DNA of 64,000 nt from Peribacillus psychrosaccharolyticus ATCC 23296 (GTDB taxonomy: Bacteria; Bacillota; Bacilli; Bacillales; DSM-1321): NCBI RefSeq assembly GCF_000305495.1, contig NZ_AJTN02000205.1, positions 1 to 64,000 on the forward strand, read 5' to 3'. A program made the position numbers and the translations under genes. Under the pieces are notes generated by a model. That model saw only the letters and a list, made by a program, of their open reading frames with translations, made no database searches and was not told where the DNA came from. This document shows positions 17,877-27,058 of the stretch, one piece after another; position 1 is the first letter of the stretch, and the number at the start of each line of letters is the position of its first letter.

Positions 17877-20054
17877 ATGACGAACTATGTAAGGGCTAGT
17901 AGACTTCAGGTTGCCAATGAATTATATGAGTTTATTAATCAGGAAGTCTTACCAAACTCTGGGGTAGAGCGAGAAGTATTCTGGAACGGATTCAGTGGTT
18001 TGGTCGAAGAATTGACACCGAAAAATAAGGCGTTACTTCAACACCGTGATGAACTGCAAAACAGAATAAATGAATGGCACCGTAAACATGATGTTCAAGA
18101 TGCAGCCAACTATAAGGCCTTTTTAAAAGAAATCGGCTATTTAGAAAATGAGGCGGAAGATTTTAAAATCTGCACTAAACATGTCGATGATGAAATTCGC
18201 TTTCAAGCCGGTCCGCAGCTCGTTGTTCCAATTAATAATGCTCGGTATGCAATTAATGCAGCCAATGCACGCTGGGGAAGTTTATATGATGCTCTTTACG
18301 GGTCAGATGCGATCAGCGAGGAAGATGGAGCAAGTAAAGAAGGCGGGTATAACCCAATCAGAGGACAGAAAGTCATTGAGTATGGCAGAAAGCTGCTTGA
18401 TGAAGCTGCCCCAATTATTGGAGCGTCACACAGTGAAGTCGTATCGTATACAGTGGTAGATGCTCAGCTTGTCGTTACGTTGGAAAACGGAGAAAACGCT
18501 TACTTAGAAAATGATGATCAATTTATTGGATACAACGGTGAAGCAGAAGAGCCGACTGCGATTCTTATCAAACATAATGGGCTGCATATTGAGATTCAGA
18601 TTGATAGTGCCCATACCATTGGGAAAACAGATAAAGCAGGTGTGAAAGACCTACTTCTTGAAGCGGCAGTGACAACGATCATGGACTGCGAAGATTCTGT
18701 TACAGCAGTGGATGCCGAAGATAAGGTGCTCGTATATAAAAATTGGCTTGGGCTTATGAAAGGAGAACTATCAGCAACGTTTAAGAAGGGGAATAAGAAC
18801 ACAACACGGACAATGAACCCAGACCGAATCTATACCTCAGCAACAGGAGAAGAAATGAGTCTGTCAGGACGCACAATGATGTTCGTTAGAAATGTCGGCC
18901 ATCTTATGACAATCAATGCGGTTCTCGATCGTGAAGGCAATGAGATTCATGAAGGAATACTAGATGGAGTAATGACGAGTTTAATTGCAAAACATACATT
19001 ACTTGGCACAGGAACTTATCAAAATACGAAAAAGGGTTCAATTTATATTGTGAAGCCAAAAATGCACGGATCTGATGAAGCGGCATTCGCCAATCTGCTG
19101 TTTGACCGAATCGAAGACTTGCTTGGTTTGGAACGACATACGATTAAAATTGGCTTAATGGATGAAGAACGAAGAACATCACTAAACTTAAAAGCCTGCA
19201 TTGAAAAAGTCAAAGAACGGATCGTCTTTATCAATACAGGATTCCTTGACCGGACAGGCGATGAAATTCATACTTCTATGACTGCTGGACCAATGATTCG
19301 TAAAGGAAGTATGAAATCGGCTACATGGTTGAAAGCCTATGAAGCATCCAATGTAAATACCGGTCTTGAAACTGGCTTCCAAGGAGTTGCTCAAATTGGT
19401 AAGGGTATGTGGGCAATGCCCGATTTAATGGCCGATATGTTGGAACAGAAAATTGCCCATTTGAAAGCAGGAGCAAACACAGCATGGGTACCGTCACCGA
19501 CTGGAGCCACACTTCATGCGATTCACTATCATCAGGTTGATGTTTCTAAAGTTCAGAATAATCTGTTGTCACAACTAACTGACCGCCGTGATGAGATTCT
19601 TGAAATCCCGCTTGCAGGTAAACCCAACTGGAGCAAGGAAGAAATTCAAGAAGAACTGGATAATAATGCACAAGGAATTTTAGGATATGTGGTACGTTGG
19701 GTTGAACAAGGCATTGGCTGCTCTAAAGTACCAGATTATCATGACATTGGTTTGATGGAAGACAGAGCCACCCTAAGGATTTCAAGTCAGCATATGGCCA
19801 ACTGGCTGCACCATGGCATTTGTACGGAAGAACAAGTAATAGAGACAATGAAGCGGATGGCAAAGGTCGTTGATGAACAAAATGCTGGTGATTCCATGTA
19901 CCGCAATATGGCTGATAATTATGAGGAGTCAGTTGCTTTCCAAGCTGCATGCGATCTTGTCTTCAAAGGATTTTACCAACCAAATGGCTATACAGAACCC
20001 ATTTTGCATAAACGAAGAATTGAAGCAAAAGAGAAGTTTGGTATTACCATATAA
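17877..20054 (+). CDS. glcB: Malate synthase G
   Basis: A 725-residue monomeric malate synthase, isoform G (about 720 residues, against about 530 for isoform A). It condenses glyoxylate with acetyl-CoA to malate. The catalytic core contains [16 protein letters not shown] (Mg-binding region), [50 protein letters not shown] and the C-terminal catalytic Asp/Cys region [36 protein letters not shown] precedes the ATG. Placed after glcEFD, it consumes the glyoxylate made from glycolate, completing a route into the TCA cycle. Confidence 0.95.
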   Translation: MTNYVRASRLQVANELYEFINQEVLPNSGVEREVFWNGFSGLVEELTPKNKALLQHRDELQNRINEWHRKHDVQDAANYKAFLKEIGYLENEAEDFKICTKHVDDEIRFQAGPQLVVPINNARYAINAANARWGSLYDALYGSDAISEEDGASKEGGYNPIRGQKVIEYGRKLLDEAAPIIGASHSEVVSYTVVDAQLVVTLENGENAYLENDDQFIGYNGEAEEPTAILIKHNGLHIEIQIDSAHTIGKTDKAGVKDLLLEAAVTTIMDCEDSVTAVDAEDKVLVYKNWLGLMKGELSATFKKGNKNTTRTMNPDRIYTSATGEEMSLSGRTMMFVRNVGHLMTINAVLDREGNEIHEGILDGVMTSLIAKHTLLGTGTYQNTKKGSIYIVKPKMHGSDEAAFANLLFDRIEDLLGLERHTIKIGLMDEERRTSLNLKACIEKVKERIVFINTGFLDRTGDEIHTSMTAGPMIRKGSMKSATWLKAYEASNVNTGLETGFQGVAQIGKGMWAMPDLMADMLEQKIAHLKAGANTAWVPSPTGATLHAIHYHQVDVSKVQNNLLSQLTDRRDEILEIPLAGKPNWSKEEIQEELDNNAQGILGYVVRWVEQGIGCSKVPDYHDIGLMEDRATLRISSQHMANWLHHGICTEEQVIETMKRMAKVVDEQNAGDSMYRNMADNYEESVAFQAACDLVFKGFYQPNGYTEPILHKRRIEAKEKFGITI

Positions 20055-20122
20055 ATAGATCAAAGGGCATTCCGTTGTCTGGGATGCCCTTGATACATAC
20101 TCTTGCGAAAGAAGGGATTTTC

Positions 20123-20883
20123 ATGAAGTTTGTTCGTTTTCGCGTGAACAATACGGAGCATACGGGAGTTTTAGAGAATGAAGGCATTAACGAAATACAA
20201 GGGAATCTATTTGAACATTGGACGTATACCGGTGATACGTATTCGATAAAGGAAGTCCAGCTGCTAGCACCCATCCATCCCAATCAAATTATTGGAATTG
20301 GTGCGAATTATGTAGGTAATTCAGCTGATTTACCGGAGGAACTACCGGAATTACCGGTGTTTTTCTTTAAACCAGTCTCGTCAGTTATTGGAACAGGGGA
20401 AGAAATTGTCATCCCAAAGGGTATTCATGAAGTGAAATTCGAGTCTGAACTAGCGGTTGTAATAGGGAAAACCGCAAAAAACATTGAGGAAATTGATGCG
20501 TTAGATTATGTATTTGGCTATACCATTGGCAATGATGTGACCGCCCCGCAATACTTCCATCGTGATGGTCACTGGACGATAGGGAAGTCATTTGACAGCT
20601 TTACACCGCTTGGTCCAGTGATTGAAACCGAACTAGACCCGGCTGTTGTACGCGTTGAAGCAAAAGTAAACGGGGTGGAAAAACAAAATAGTCCAACAGA
20701 GTGGATGATTATCCCATTAAAAAAATGATAGCCTATTTATCAACGGTTATGACCCTTCAGCCGGGTGATGTCATTTTGACAGGCAGTCCGTTGGGTGCTG
20801 AGTTGATTCAAGAAAACGATACCATTGAATGTGTGATCAATGAAATTGGGACGCTGCAGAATAGATTAGTAACAGCTAAGTAA
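20123..20883 (+). pseudogene. Fumarylacetoacetate hydrolase family protein with frame break
   Basis: This is an FAH-family enzyme (acylpyruvate or 2-oxohept-enedioate type hydrolase/decarboxylase, about 250 residues). The first frame contains QIIGIGANYVGN, KPVSSVIGTGEEIVIP, HEVKFESELAVVIGK (metal-binding E-x-E) and GYTIGNDVTAP. It stops at TGA 20726. The second frame supplies IAYLSTVMTLQPGDVILTGS. The break lies between 20709 and 20725, most simply a missing A in the A7 run 20719-20725 or a missing T at 20709-20710. Restored, the length and order are normal. ATG 20123 follows GAAGGG. Its reaction in this operon is unknown. Confidence 0.8.
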
Positions 20884-20905
20884 GTTTGGACATGAGGTGA
20901 GAGAA

Positions 20906-21673
20906 ATGGAACGGGAAAATATGGTGAAATCGGTAAGCAGAGCGCTCGATATTATCGCCATGATTAGCTTGAAAAAAGGCGGTCTCGGGGTTACGGAAAT
21001 TGCCAATCAGATGGATATTAATAAAAGCTCTGTGTACCGAATTCTTTCAACATTAGTCCAGTATGGCTATATCGAACAAGATATCGAAACCGGGCGCTAT
21101 AAGCTTGGTTATGCCTTTTTAACCATTAGTTCAAAACTATTGGAATCGATTGATCTCAGAACTGAGGCAAAACCATACTTGCAGCTGCTTGAAAATGAAA
21201 CAAATGAAGTCATTCATCTCGTTGTATTTGATCAAGGTGAAGTAGTCTATATTGAAAAACTCGAAGGCAATGAGCTGCTGCGGATGCATTCGAGAGTAGG
21301 AAAACGTGCTCCGATGCATTGTACATCTGTCGGAAAAGCGATTCTTGCCAATCTATCAAAAGCGGAAGCAATCGACATTTTGGAGAGAAAAGGGATGCCG
21401 CGGCACACAAATGATACGATTACCGATTTAGATGAGTTTTTGAAAGAGCTGGATGCCGTTAGAGAGCAAGGGTATGCCCTAGATTTAGAAGAGAATGAAC
21501 ACGGAATCACATGTATTGCCGCACCTATCTTTGATCATTCAGGAAATGTCTACGCAAGCGTAAGTATTTCAGGAACAACGGAGCGAATGACAAAGGAGCG
21601 CCTGAATATATTAAAAACACGAATCATCGAAATTGGCAGCCTAATCTCTAGTAAGCTAGGTTATAAGGAATAA
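20906..21673 (+). CDS. IclR family transcriptional regulator
   Basis: A 255-residue regulator. The N-terminal HTH (LGVTEIANQMDINKSSVYRILSTL) and the C-terminal IclR effector domain (VIHLVVFDQGEVVYIEK, RVGKRAPMHCTSVGKAIL, GITCIAAPIFDHSGNVYASVSISG) are complete. Members sense small organic acids such as glyoxylate or keto acids. It closes the glc/FAH cluster 22 bases after the FAH gene and is probably autoregulated with it. ATG 20906 follows GAGGTGAGA; the in-frame GTG 20897 overlaps that site and is less likely. Confidence 0.9.
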   Translation: MERENMVKSVSRALDIIAMISLKKGGLGVTEIANQMDINKSSVYRILSTLVQYGYIEQDIETGRYKLGYAFLTISSKLLESIDLRTEAKPYLQLLENETNEVIHLVVFDQGEVVYIEKLEGNELLRMHSRVGKRAPMHCTSVGKAILANLSKAEAIDILERKGMPRHTNDTITDLDEFLKELDAVREQGYALDLEENEHGITCIAAPIFDHSGNVYASVSISGTTERMTKERLNILKTRIIEIGSLISSKLGYKE

Positions 21674-21712
21674 AGGGAGGCGGGGGGAGTTTACCTGTCT
21701 CTTTTTTGATGG

Positions 21713-21844
21713 TTAACAGGGAAGAAGTGTGCGGCCGCCGATGATTCCTAAGATAATACCAATAGTGGTATAGAAGATAGATATGACGATACCTGACAAA
21801 AATAGGACAAATCCACTAATAAAAATGATTACCGCTTTTTTCAT
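21713..21844 (-). CDS. Small membrane protein, 43 residues
   Basis: A minus-strand frame with an excellent AGGAGGTG seven bases before ATG 21844. The product starts MKKAVIIFISGFVLFLSG, is almost entirely hydrophobic with two adjacent membrane segments joined by a short turn, and ends GGRTLLPC. Function is unknown. It overlaps only an untranslated upstream extension of the downstream acetyltransferase frame and is convergent with the IclR gene. Confidence 0.7.
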   Translation of the reverse strand: MKKAVIIFISGFVLFLSGIVISIFYTTIGIILGIIGGRTLLPC

Positions 21845-21926
21845 TTTTCACCTCCTGCTTCGTATTACGAACAACACAGAAAATAGTTACAGAAATACTC
21901 ATAAGAAAATAGAAAAGAGGAATTCA

Positions 21927-22715
21927 ATGGCTAGCTTAGACGATATTTTTAAAATGGATTGTGCATATCTCTCTACCTTTACTACAAAAATAGACACGTC
22001 GTGGGGAATGCTTTTTTATAATGAAAACCAACCGAATTATTATGATGCGAATCACGCTCATATTCAACAAATATGTGATCATCCAAAGTCGGTGATTGAT
22101 GAAGTTTCTCGATTTTATCAAGATAAAGGAATCATTCCTAGATTCTATCTCTATAATGTGGAGCAACTTCAAGCTTTTATTTCAGATGCGAAAGCTGCTC
22201 ATTATCGTTATGAAGAGTTCAATAGTCCCGTTCAGCTTTGGAATCATAAAATTATCGAGACCGAGAAGAACAGTAGCGTTACAATTGAGAAGGTAACGGA
22301 AGAAAACTTTCATGAAGCCTTGGAGATTGAAGGGAGTATTACGGAATTTGGCGGGATGGATACAATTAAAAAGGTATTTCGAGAACAATTTAATCACCCG
22401 GCATTTACTCATTATCTGCTTCGTTATGAGGGAAAAGCTTGCTCAACTGCCTGTATCTTTGTTGATGGTGACCAAGCTCGCCTTGAAAGTGCAGCGACGC
22501 TCGAAGCTTATCGGGGGAAAGGTCTTATAGGTGCGATTATTCAGTTTATCCAAAATGAAATAATAAAGCGGGAGATTACGCGATTTTGGGTTTTTCCAAT
22601 CAATGAAACCATTGAAAAAATTTATCAAAAATATGGTTTTCAAACTGTAGCGAATCTGAAAAACGGCCATGCTTATTTAGAGGGGAAAAGTATAAAAGAA
22701 ATTCAGGCGGGATAA
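21927..22715 (+). CDS. GNAT family N-acetyltransferase (two-part)
   Basis: A 262-residue protein with a C-terminal GNAT domain from about residue 125 (VTIEKVTEENFHEAL, then ARLESAATLEAYRGKGLIGAII carrying the acetyl-CoA pyrophosphate loop R-G-K-G-L-I, then YQKYGFQTVANL). The N-terminal 110 residues are a degenerate GNAT-like half seen in this Bacillus group. The start at 21927 has AGAGG before it; an in-frame ATG at 21783 lies over the opposing small gene and has no ribosome binding site. Substrate unknown. Confidence 0.8.
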   Translation: MASLDDIFKMDCAYLSTFTTKIDTSWGMLFYNENQPNYYDANHAHIQQICDHPKSVIDEVSRFYQDKGIIPRFYLYNVEQLQAFISDAKAAHYRYEEFNSPVQLWNHKIIETEKNSSVTIEKVTEENFHEALEIEGSITEFGGMDTIKKVFREQFNHPAFTHYLLRYEGKACSTACIFVDGDQARLESAATLEAYRGKGLIGAIIQFIQNEIIKREITRFWVFPINETIEKIYQKYGFQTVANLKNGHAYLEGKSIKEIQAG

Positions 22716-22896
22716 TATATTAAAATTATGATATATCTTTAGTAAAGAGGAAAATCAATGCCCTAGGGCAGTTAGATCGTAAATCTATCTTTTTTAATGT
22801 TATTGATACCATATCAAGGAATAAGGAGTATAATATAAATAGGAACTACCTTATATAACTTAAATAAAAGTACTACAAATGGTAGGGGGAACTTTC

Positions 22897-23352
22897 ATGA
22901 AAGCTCATGAAATTATGAAAAGTAATGTATTAACTGTCCAGGAAAATGAAACTGTTCGTTCAGTTATTGAAAAATTCTTAGAAAATGGGATTAGTGGTCT
23001 TCCCGTTATTAATCAAAAAAATGAAATCGTCGCCTACATCAGCGATGGAGATATTATGCGTTTCATCGGAAAACACAAAGATATCATAGTCAGTTCATTC
23101 TTTTTTGTAGATATAATAAGAGGCGATGACGAAGAATTTGAAGAACGAGTAAAAAGAATGATGAAGTTAAATGTAATGGAAATTGCTCAGAAAAAGGTAG
23201 TAACAGTTCAATATGATGAAAGTGCAGAAAATATTGCTTCCATACTAGGAAATAAACATATTAAAAAATTACCTGTTGAACGTGACGGGGTATTGGCAGG
23301 AATAATAAGTCGTGGAGACGTTGTAAGAAACGCTTTCCAAGCACTATTATAA
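22897..23352 (+). CDS. CBS-domain pair protein
   Basis: A 151-residue protein made of two CBS motifs (residues about 1-55 and 95-150): HEIMKSNVLTVQENETVRSV, NGISGLPVINQKNEIVAYISDGDIMRF, then AQKKVVTVQYDESAENIAS and HIKKLPVERDGVLAGIISRGDVV. Paired CBS modules bind adenosine nucleotides and act as energy sensors. The middle insert with basic and acidic residues is typical of this standalone group. ATG 22897 follows GGTAGGGGG; the ATG at 22879 is too far upstream. Partner unknown. Confidence 0.85.
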   Translation: MKAHEIMKSNVLTVQENETVRSVIEKFLENGISGLPVINQKNEIVAYISDGDIMRFIGKHKDIIVSSFFFVDIIRGDDEEFEERVKRMMKLNVMEIAQKKVVTVQYDESAENIASILGNKHIKKLPVERDGVLAGIISRGDVVRNAFQALL

Positions 23353-23362
23353 ACTAGTATAT

Positions 23363-23386
23363 GGCCAATTTTTATTGGCCTTTTTT
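23363..23386 (+). terminator. Terminator after CBS gene
   Basis: GGCCAA (23363-23368) pairs with TTGGCC (23375-23380), followed by six T. Confidence 0.85.
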
Positions 23387-23533
23387 ATTGGGGAAAAATT
23401 TAAAGAATAAGCATGAATGAGACACTGACCAATACAGATAATAATGCTATAATAGGGTGTTCAGGTAGATAAGTTCTTTTCTTAAAAGGAGTTATTCGAT
23501 ATTTCGCCTGCGCATTATCGGAGGTGTATTAAT

Positions 23534-23743
23534 ATGAATAAAAAGTGGACGATTGATAATATTCGTGACTATGTCTCAAAGAATTCAAAAAGTAAATTAC
23601 TTTCCACTGAATATCTTGGATACTCGCAAAAACTACAGTTTGAGTGTTCATGTGGGAATAAATTTGAAAAGTCTTGGACCAAATTCAAAGGCAGCAATCA
23701 GAGAAGTTGTTCAGAGTGCTCAGCACCTAAAGCTTCCCGTTAA
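23534..23743 (+). CDS. Zinc-ribbon mini-protein
   Basis: A 69-residue basic protein with four cysteines as C-x-C-G (about residues 39-41) and C-x-x-C (about 60-63), separated by an FEKSWTKFKG segment. This layout matches the short zinc-binding repeats found beside HNH and other homing-endonuclease-like proteins, which recognise nucleic acid. Here the module stands alone with no nuclease domain. Its own ATG has GGAGGTG at the right distance and a strong terminator follows, so it is an independent gene. Role unknown; nucleic-acid binding is inference from the fold. Confidence 0.6.
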   Translation: MNKKWTIDNIRDYVSKNSKSKLLSTEYLGYSQKLQFECSCGNKFEKSWTKFKGSNQRSCSECSAPKASR

Positions 23744-23752
23744 TATGAAGGC

Positions 23753-23786
23753 AAGAGCGGTCGTTGAATTCGACCGCTCTTTTTCT
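23753..23786. terminator. Bidirectional terminator
   Basis: AAGAGCGGTCG (23753-23763) pairs perfectly with CGACCGCTCTT (23771-23781), loop TTGAATT, followed by TTTTCT. It separates the zinc-ribbon gene from the convergent ogt. Confidence 0.9.
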
Positions 23787-24270
23787 AGTCAGCTTCTTTT
23801 TTAAAGGACTGTTCATGCTGAAGCAGCCATTCTTTTCTCCATAAGCCTCCAGCATAGCCGGTTAATTTCCCCGTACTGCCAATAACACGATGGCAGGGGA
23901 TGACAATACTTAATTTATTTTTGCTATTTGCACTTCCAACTGCTCGAATGGCTTTTGGATTCTCAATAGAAGCAGCAAGGTCTTTATAAGAACCTGTTTC
24001 CCCATAAGGTATTTTTGTTAAAGCATCCCAGACAATTTTACGGAAGGGAGTGCCTTCCTGAACGTAAGGAAATGTAAATTCTTGACGTTCTCCAGTAAAA
24101 TACTCAGTAATCTGCTGGTAACAATCGGCTAAGACATTGGGGATTTCACCATTTGTGTCTGGGTCTGTGACGTGCTCAGTGAACATAATAGAACAGATTG
24201 CTTCGTCCGTCCCAATAATTTCTATATTCCCAATTGGAGAAGCAAAATGAAGTGTATGTAGTTTATTCAT
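23785..24270 (-). CDS. ogt: Methylated-DNA--protein-cysteine methyltransferase
   Basis: A 161-residue O6-alkylguanine DNA alkyltransferase (Ogt/AdaB). It removes the alkyl group irreversibly onto its own cysteine in the motif IPCHRVIG. Other marks are the FRKIVWDALTKIPYGETGSYKDLA helix-turn-helix and the RAVGSANSKN arginine-finger region. ATG 24270 has GGAGGT eight bases upstream; the 24300 codon lies inside alkA. It overlaps the end of alkA by eight bases and is the last gene of an adaA-alkA-ogt operon. Confidence 0.93.
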   Translation of the reverse strand: MNKLHTLHFASPIGNIEIIGTDEAICSIMFTEHVTDPDTNGEIPNVLADCYQQITEYFTGERQEFTFPYVQEGTPFRKIVWDALTKIPYGETGSYKDLAASIENPKAIRAVGSANSKNKLSIVIPCHRVIGSTGKLTGYAGGLWRKEWLLQHEQSFKKEAD

Positions 24271-25162
24271 ATAATGACCTCCAGAGATAAAAGGCGGCAT
24301 ATGCCTGCCAGCCTTCCCAATTAACAGCCAACTCTTTGGTTTCGTCTATTGTCGGCTTCCGTTCAAGACCTAATTGCTTCTTTAATGCTTGGTGAAGACC
24401 CACATCAGAAATGGGAAAGGCGGAAGGAAAATGAAGACATTTCATCATAACATATTCTGCCGTCCATGGGCCAATCCCTTTGTATGTTAGTAAGAAGTCA
24501 CGGCAGTTTTGTTTCATAAGTAAGGTTTCCTTCGTTAATTCTCCTTCCATCATCGCTTTGGCAATGCCAATGATATAGTCAGCTTTTTTGCTTGTATGAG
24601 TATACTTTCGTAGACTGTCCACATCTAGACCAGCTATTTTTTGATAGGAAGGAAAGTGCCAATAAGTACTTCCTTCAATGGTAAGACATTCGCCAAATTC
24701 TTCAACTAAATGTTTCTTTAACGTGTAGGCATAGGCTAAGTGGATTTGCTGTCCAAGAATGGCCCAAACTAGCGCTTCAAATAAGTCTGGAATACAGATA
24801 ATTCGTAAACCACTGTAACTACAGGCAAGGTTTTGTAACACCTTATCTTGAGCAGCCAGGATATAAAAGTCTGCTAAGTTCTGATCCAAGTCAAACCATT
24901 CCCAGATATACGCCACGATCCTTTTACGAACAAGTAATGGTTGATTTGAGTGGGGCAGATTTACGATAATTGAAACAAGAGAACAGCTGATTTCTACTAA
25001 AATTAGTTCACCGTTCACGTTAAGCAGTTTAGATAAAACGCAATCTTGTATTTTGTGAAGGATCTCTTGCTCAGATCGATTTAAAAAACGAAGGCATTCC
25101 GTAAAATTAAATTCTTTAGGAGGAAATATCTCAACTGATTGTTCGTGATTAGTCCATCTCAT
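24263..25162 (-). CDS. alkA: DNA-3-methyladenine glycosylase II (AlkA)
   Basis: A 299-residue base-excision glycosylase that releases alkylated purines. The HhH-GPD core is clear: LVWAILGQQIHLAYAYTLKK, the helix-hairpin-helix LLTYKGIGPWTAEYVMMKC and the catalytic aspartate in FPISDVGLHQALKK. There is no C-terminal Fe-S cluster, as expected for AlkA. The start lies inside the last codons of adaA, so the genes are translationally coupled. Expression is expected to follow AdaA activation by methylation damage. Confidence 0.92.
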   Translation of the reverse strand: MRWTNHEQSVEIFPPKEFNFTECLRFLNRSEQEILHKIQDCVLSKLLNVNGELILVEISCSLVSIIVNLPHSNQPLLVRKRIVAYIWEWFDLDQNLADFYILAAQDKVLQNLACSYSGLRIICIPDLFEALVWAILGQQIHLAYAYTLKKHLVEEFGECLTIEGSTYWHFPSYQKIAGLDVDSLRKYTHTSKKADYIIGIAKAMMEGELTKETLLMKQNCRDFLLTYKGIGPWTAEYVMMKCLHFPSAFPISDVGLHQALKKQLGLERKPTIDETKELAVNWEGWQAYAAFYLWRSLYE

Positions 25163-25720
25163 CAAGAGACCCGCTTATAACCATTCGATATTCGCTGGGC
25201 GAACAGTTTTTCACATTACGGAATACTCGATAAAAATTAGATGGACTTTGGAAGCCTGATTCATAGCAAATCTCAAGATTGGACAGCTTTGATGTTTTCA
25301 AAAGGTGTGCAGCCTGATCAATCCTAATTTTTTCTAAGAAAGTACGCGGAGTTTCTTTCGTTTCCTGTTTAAAAAGCCGTTCGAGATAATAAGAGCTTAC
25401 TCCCACATGTTTCGCAACATCCTCTAAACGTACATCTTGTTTTGAATGGGTAATTAAAAAAGCACTGACCCTTCTCACTAGTTCGATATGAGGCGAGTGT
25501 TCGACTTCAGGCTGGCATCGTTTACAAGCACGATAACCCGCTTTCTCTACTTCTTCGATATCTGTGTAGAATTCAACATTTATTTTTTTGGTTTCCGTGA
25601 CCGGCAGGAAGGTCTGCAGTAAATTTTTGTTGTCTTCACTGCAGTAAAAAACAAACCATCGTATTTTTTATCACAAGCTATAATTTTGTCCCACATTTCT
25701 TCAAACGAAAGCAGTTCCAT
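25149..25720 (-). pseudogene. adaA: AdaA methyltransferase-regulator with poly-A frame break
   Basis: Two parts together match Bacillus AdaA. From ATG 25720 the frame encodes the Ada zinc domain start (FFTAVKTTKIYCRPSCRSRKP, Cys 35 and 39) and meets TAA at 25580-25582 directly after the A7 run (plus-strand T7 at 25583-25589). One more A allows continuation through YRACKRCQPE, the other two zinc Cys, into the AraC helix-turn-helix (RLEDVAKHVGVSSYYLERLF, then ICYESGFQSPSNFYRVFR). Restored length is 190 residues. AdaA accepts methyl groups from DNA phosphotriesters and activates alkyl-repair genes. A sequencing error is likely. Confidence 0.85.
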
Positions 25721-25875
25721 ATATCCCATCCTTTTTTATCTTATTTTATCAAGAAAATTGAAACGAACTCGTCCTCATTCTTGCTCTTATGGTCCATCGT
25801 TTTTCCTAAAATTAATATTTACAAAATATGTATGTTAATGATACTTTAGGAAGAAAGAGAATGGGAGGGAAGTAC

Positions 25876-26259
25876 ATGATTAAAAAGATTGCTGAAATTA
25901 TGTTATATGTGGATAACCAAGAAGAAAGCAAGAATTTTTGGACAGAAAAGTTAGGCTTTATCGTAGTCTCTGACGAAGATAATGGCGAAGGGTTAAGATG
26001 GATTGAACTTGTACCAGCGGTCGGATCAGAAACGAGCCTTATCTTACACAATAAAAAAATCATTGCAAAGATGCAGCCAGAGTTAAATTTAGCTACCCCT
26101 TCATTAATGTTTTGCACAGAAGATATTGACCATTTGCATAAAGACTATCAAGATAAACAGGTTAAAGTAGGGGAATTGGTTACGATGCCATTTGGCAAAG
26201 TATTTAACTTTGCTGATAATGAAGATCACTATTTTGCTGTCAAACAAATCCGAACATAA
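25876..26259 (+). CDS. VOC (glyoxalase/bleomycin-resistance fold) protein
   Basis: A 127-residue vicinal-oxygen-chelate protein with two beta-alpha-beta-beta-beta modules: IAEIMLYVDNQEESKNFWTEKLGF and the second from MFCTEDIDHLHKDY through FADNEDHYFAVKQ. Members include metal-dependent dioxygenases, isomerases and antibiotic-binding proteins; no specific activity can be assigned. GGGAGGG before ATG 25876 decides the start over the in-frame 25828 codon. It is convergent with a membrane protein gene with which it shares a long hairpin. Confidence 0.82.
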   Translation: MIKKIAEIMLYVDNQEESKNFWTEKLGFIVVSDEDNGEGLRWIELVPAVGSETSLILHNKKIIAKMQPELNLATPSLMFCTEDIDHLHKDYQDKQVKVGELVTMPFGKVFNFADNEDHYFAVKQIRT

Positions 26260-26288
26260 CTAACCACTCTCTGGGTTAGTTATGTTCG
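26251..26288. terminator. 15-bp perfect hairpin shared by two convergent gene ends
   Basis: CGAACATAACTAACC (26251-26265) and its exact complement at 26274-26288 enclose eight bases. The stem contains the stop codons of both convergent genes and lacks a T tract on either side, so it may act as a 3' RNA hairpin as much as a terminator. Confidence 0.6.
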
Positions 26289-26725
26289 CCGGTGAATGAA
26301 TGTGCTACTATACCTGACTTTTGAACATCCAGCTTGGAGGATCGGAAAGCTACAAAAAACCAGACTACATTGGTGATAAACATAGCAGCACAGATCCCCA
26401 AGACACCCCGTAAATCAGAAATAATTCCTTCAATCGAACCTATTGCTATGATAAAGACAAACAGTGCAGTGTGAATGAACAATCCAAATCCGCAGAAGAC
26501 AGACATAACAAATCTCATTGAATCTACTCCAAATATATATAAGGTTAAAGGCGGGATGTAAAAAGCGAGGATGGAACCAATGGCTGCCCACATCCCGAAA
26601 GAGTTAAATGTATTTGCTGCAGAACCTAGGTCCGCGAGAGGGGAAAGTGAAGCGGCAACGATGAAGGAACAAAAGAAGAACGCAGAGAGTAACGTGATAA
26701 TAACTAACCCACTTTTAATGTTCAT
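26276..26725 (-). CDS. DUF5391-type membrane protein
   Basis: A 149-residue integral membrane protein with four hydrophobic segments (about residues 5-27, 43-65, 75-98 and 107-130) and a short polar C-terminus. The arrangement and the SPLADLGSAANTFNSFG loop resemble the DUF5391 family of Bacillus. Function unknown. The start ATG has AAGGAG upstream on the minus strand. Confidence 0.7.
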   Translation of the reverse strand: MNIKSGLVIITLLSAFFFCSFIVAASLSPLADLGSAANTFNSFGMWAAIGSILAFYIPPLTLYIFGVDSMRFVMSVFCGFGLFIHTALFVFIIAIGSIEGIISDLRGVLGICAAMFITNVVWFFVAFRSSKLDVQKSGIVAHSFTGEHN

Positions 26726-26887
26726 ATAAAACTGCTCCTTTCAGAGTTAAAATGTTAAATATTGGTTTTTTAATTGTATATCAAATAGTAAGCAAAGTAT
26801 ATAGAGTAGTTATCAATTTGATTCCTATAAACAGGGTAAAAATGGTATAATTATGGAAGTATCACAACAAAGATTGGAGAGATCGCA

Positions 26888-26986
26888 ATGCTGTTTAATA
26901 CCTTGATACCAATAGCTTCAATAGGTTTACTAATCTTAACCATTTACTGTGGAGTAAAGGTGTTTTCCTACATAAAATCGCTATAA
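26888..26986 (+). CDS. Small single-span membrane protein, 32 residues
   Basis: ATG 26888 follows GGAGAGATCGCA. The product, starting MLFNTLIPIASIGLLIL, is one hydrophobic helix with a basic C-terminus (KVFSYIKSL). A TATAAT-like motif lies about 35 bases upstream. Size, ribosome binding site and topology fit real small membrane proteins, but no homologue is recognised. Confidence 0.5.
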   Translation: MLFNTLIPIASIGLLILTIYCGVKVFSYIKSL

Positions 26987-27058
26987 GTATGCTAAATATA
27001 TGAGTGAGTTTTTTGCTGAGATATATTGAATTCATTCAAGCGAAGGGAGCGCTTCTTA

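Noticed and set aside
21783-21926. N-terminal extension of the acetyltransferase from ATG 21783
   Set aside because: No binding site, and it lies over the opposing 43-residue gene with a strong site; ATG 21927 fits better.
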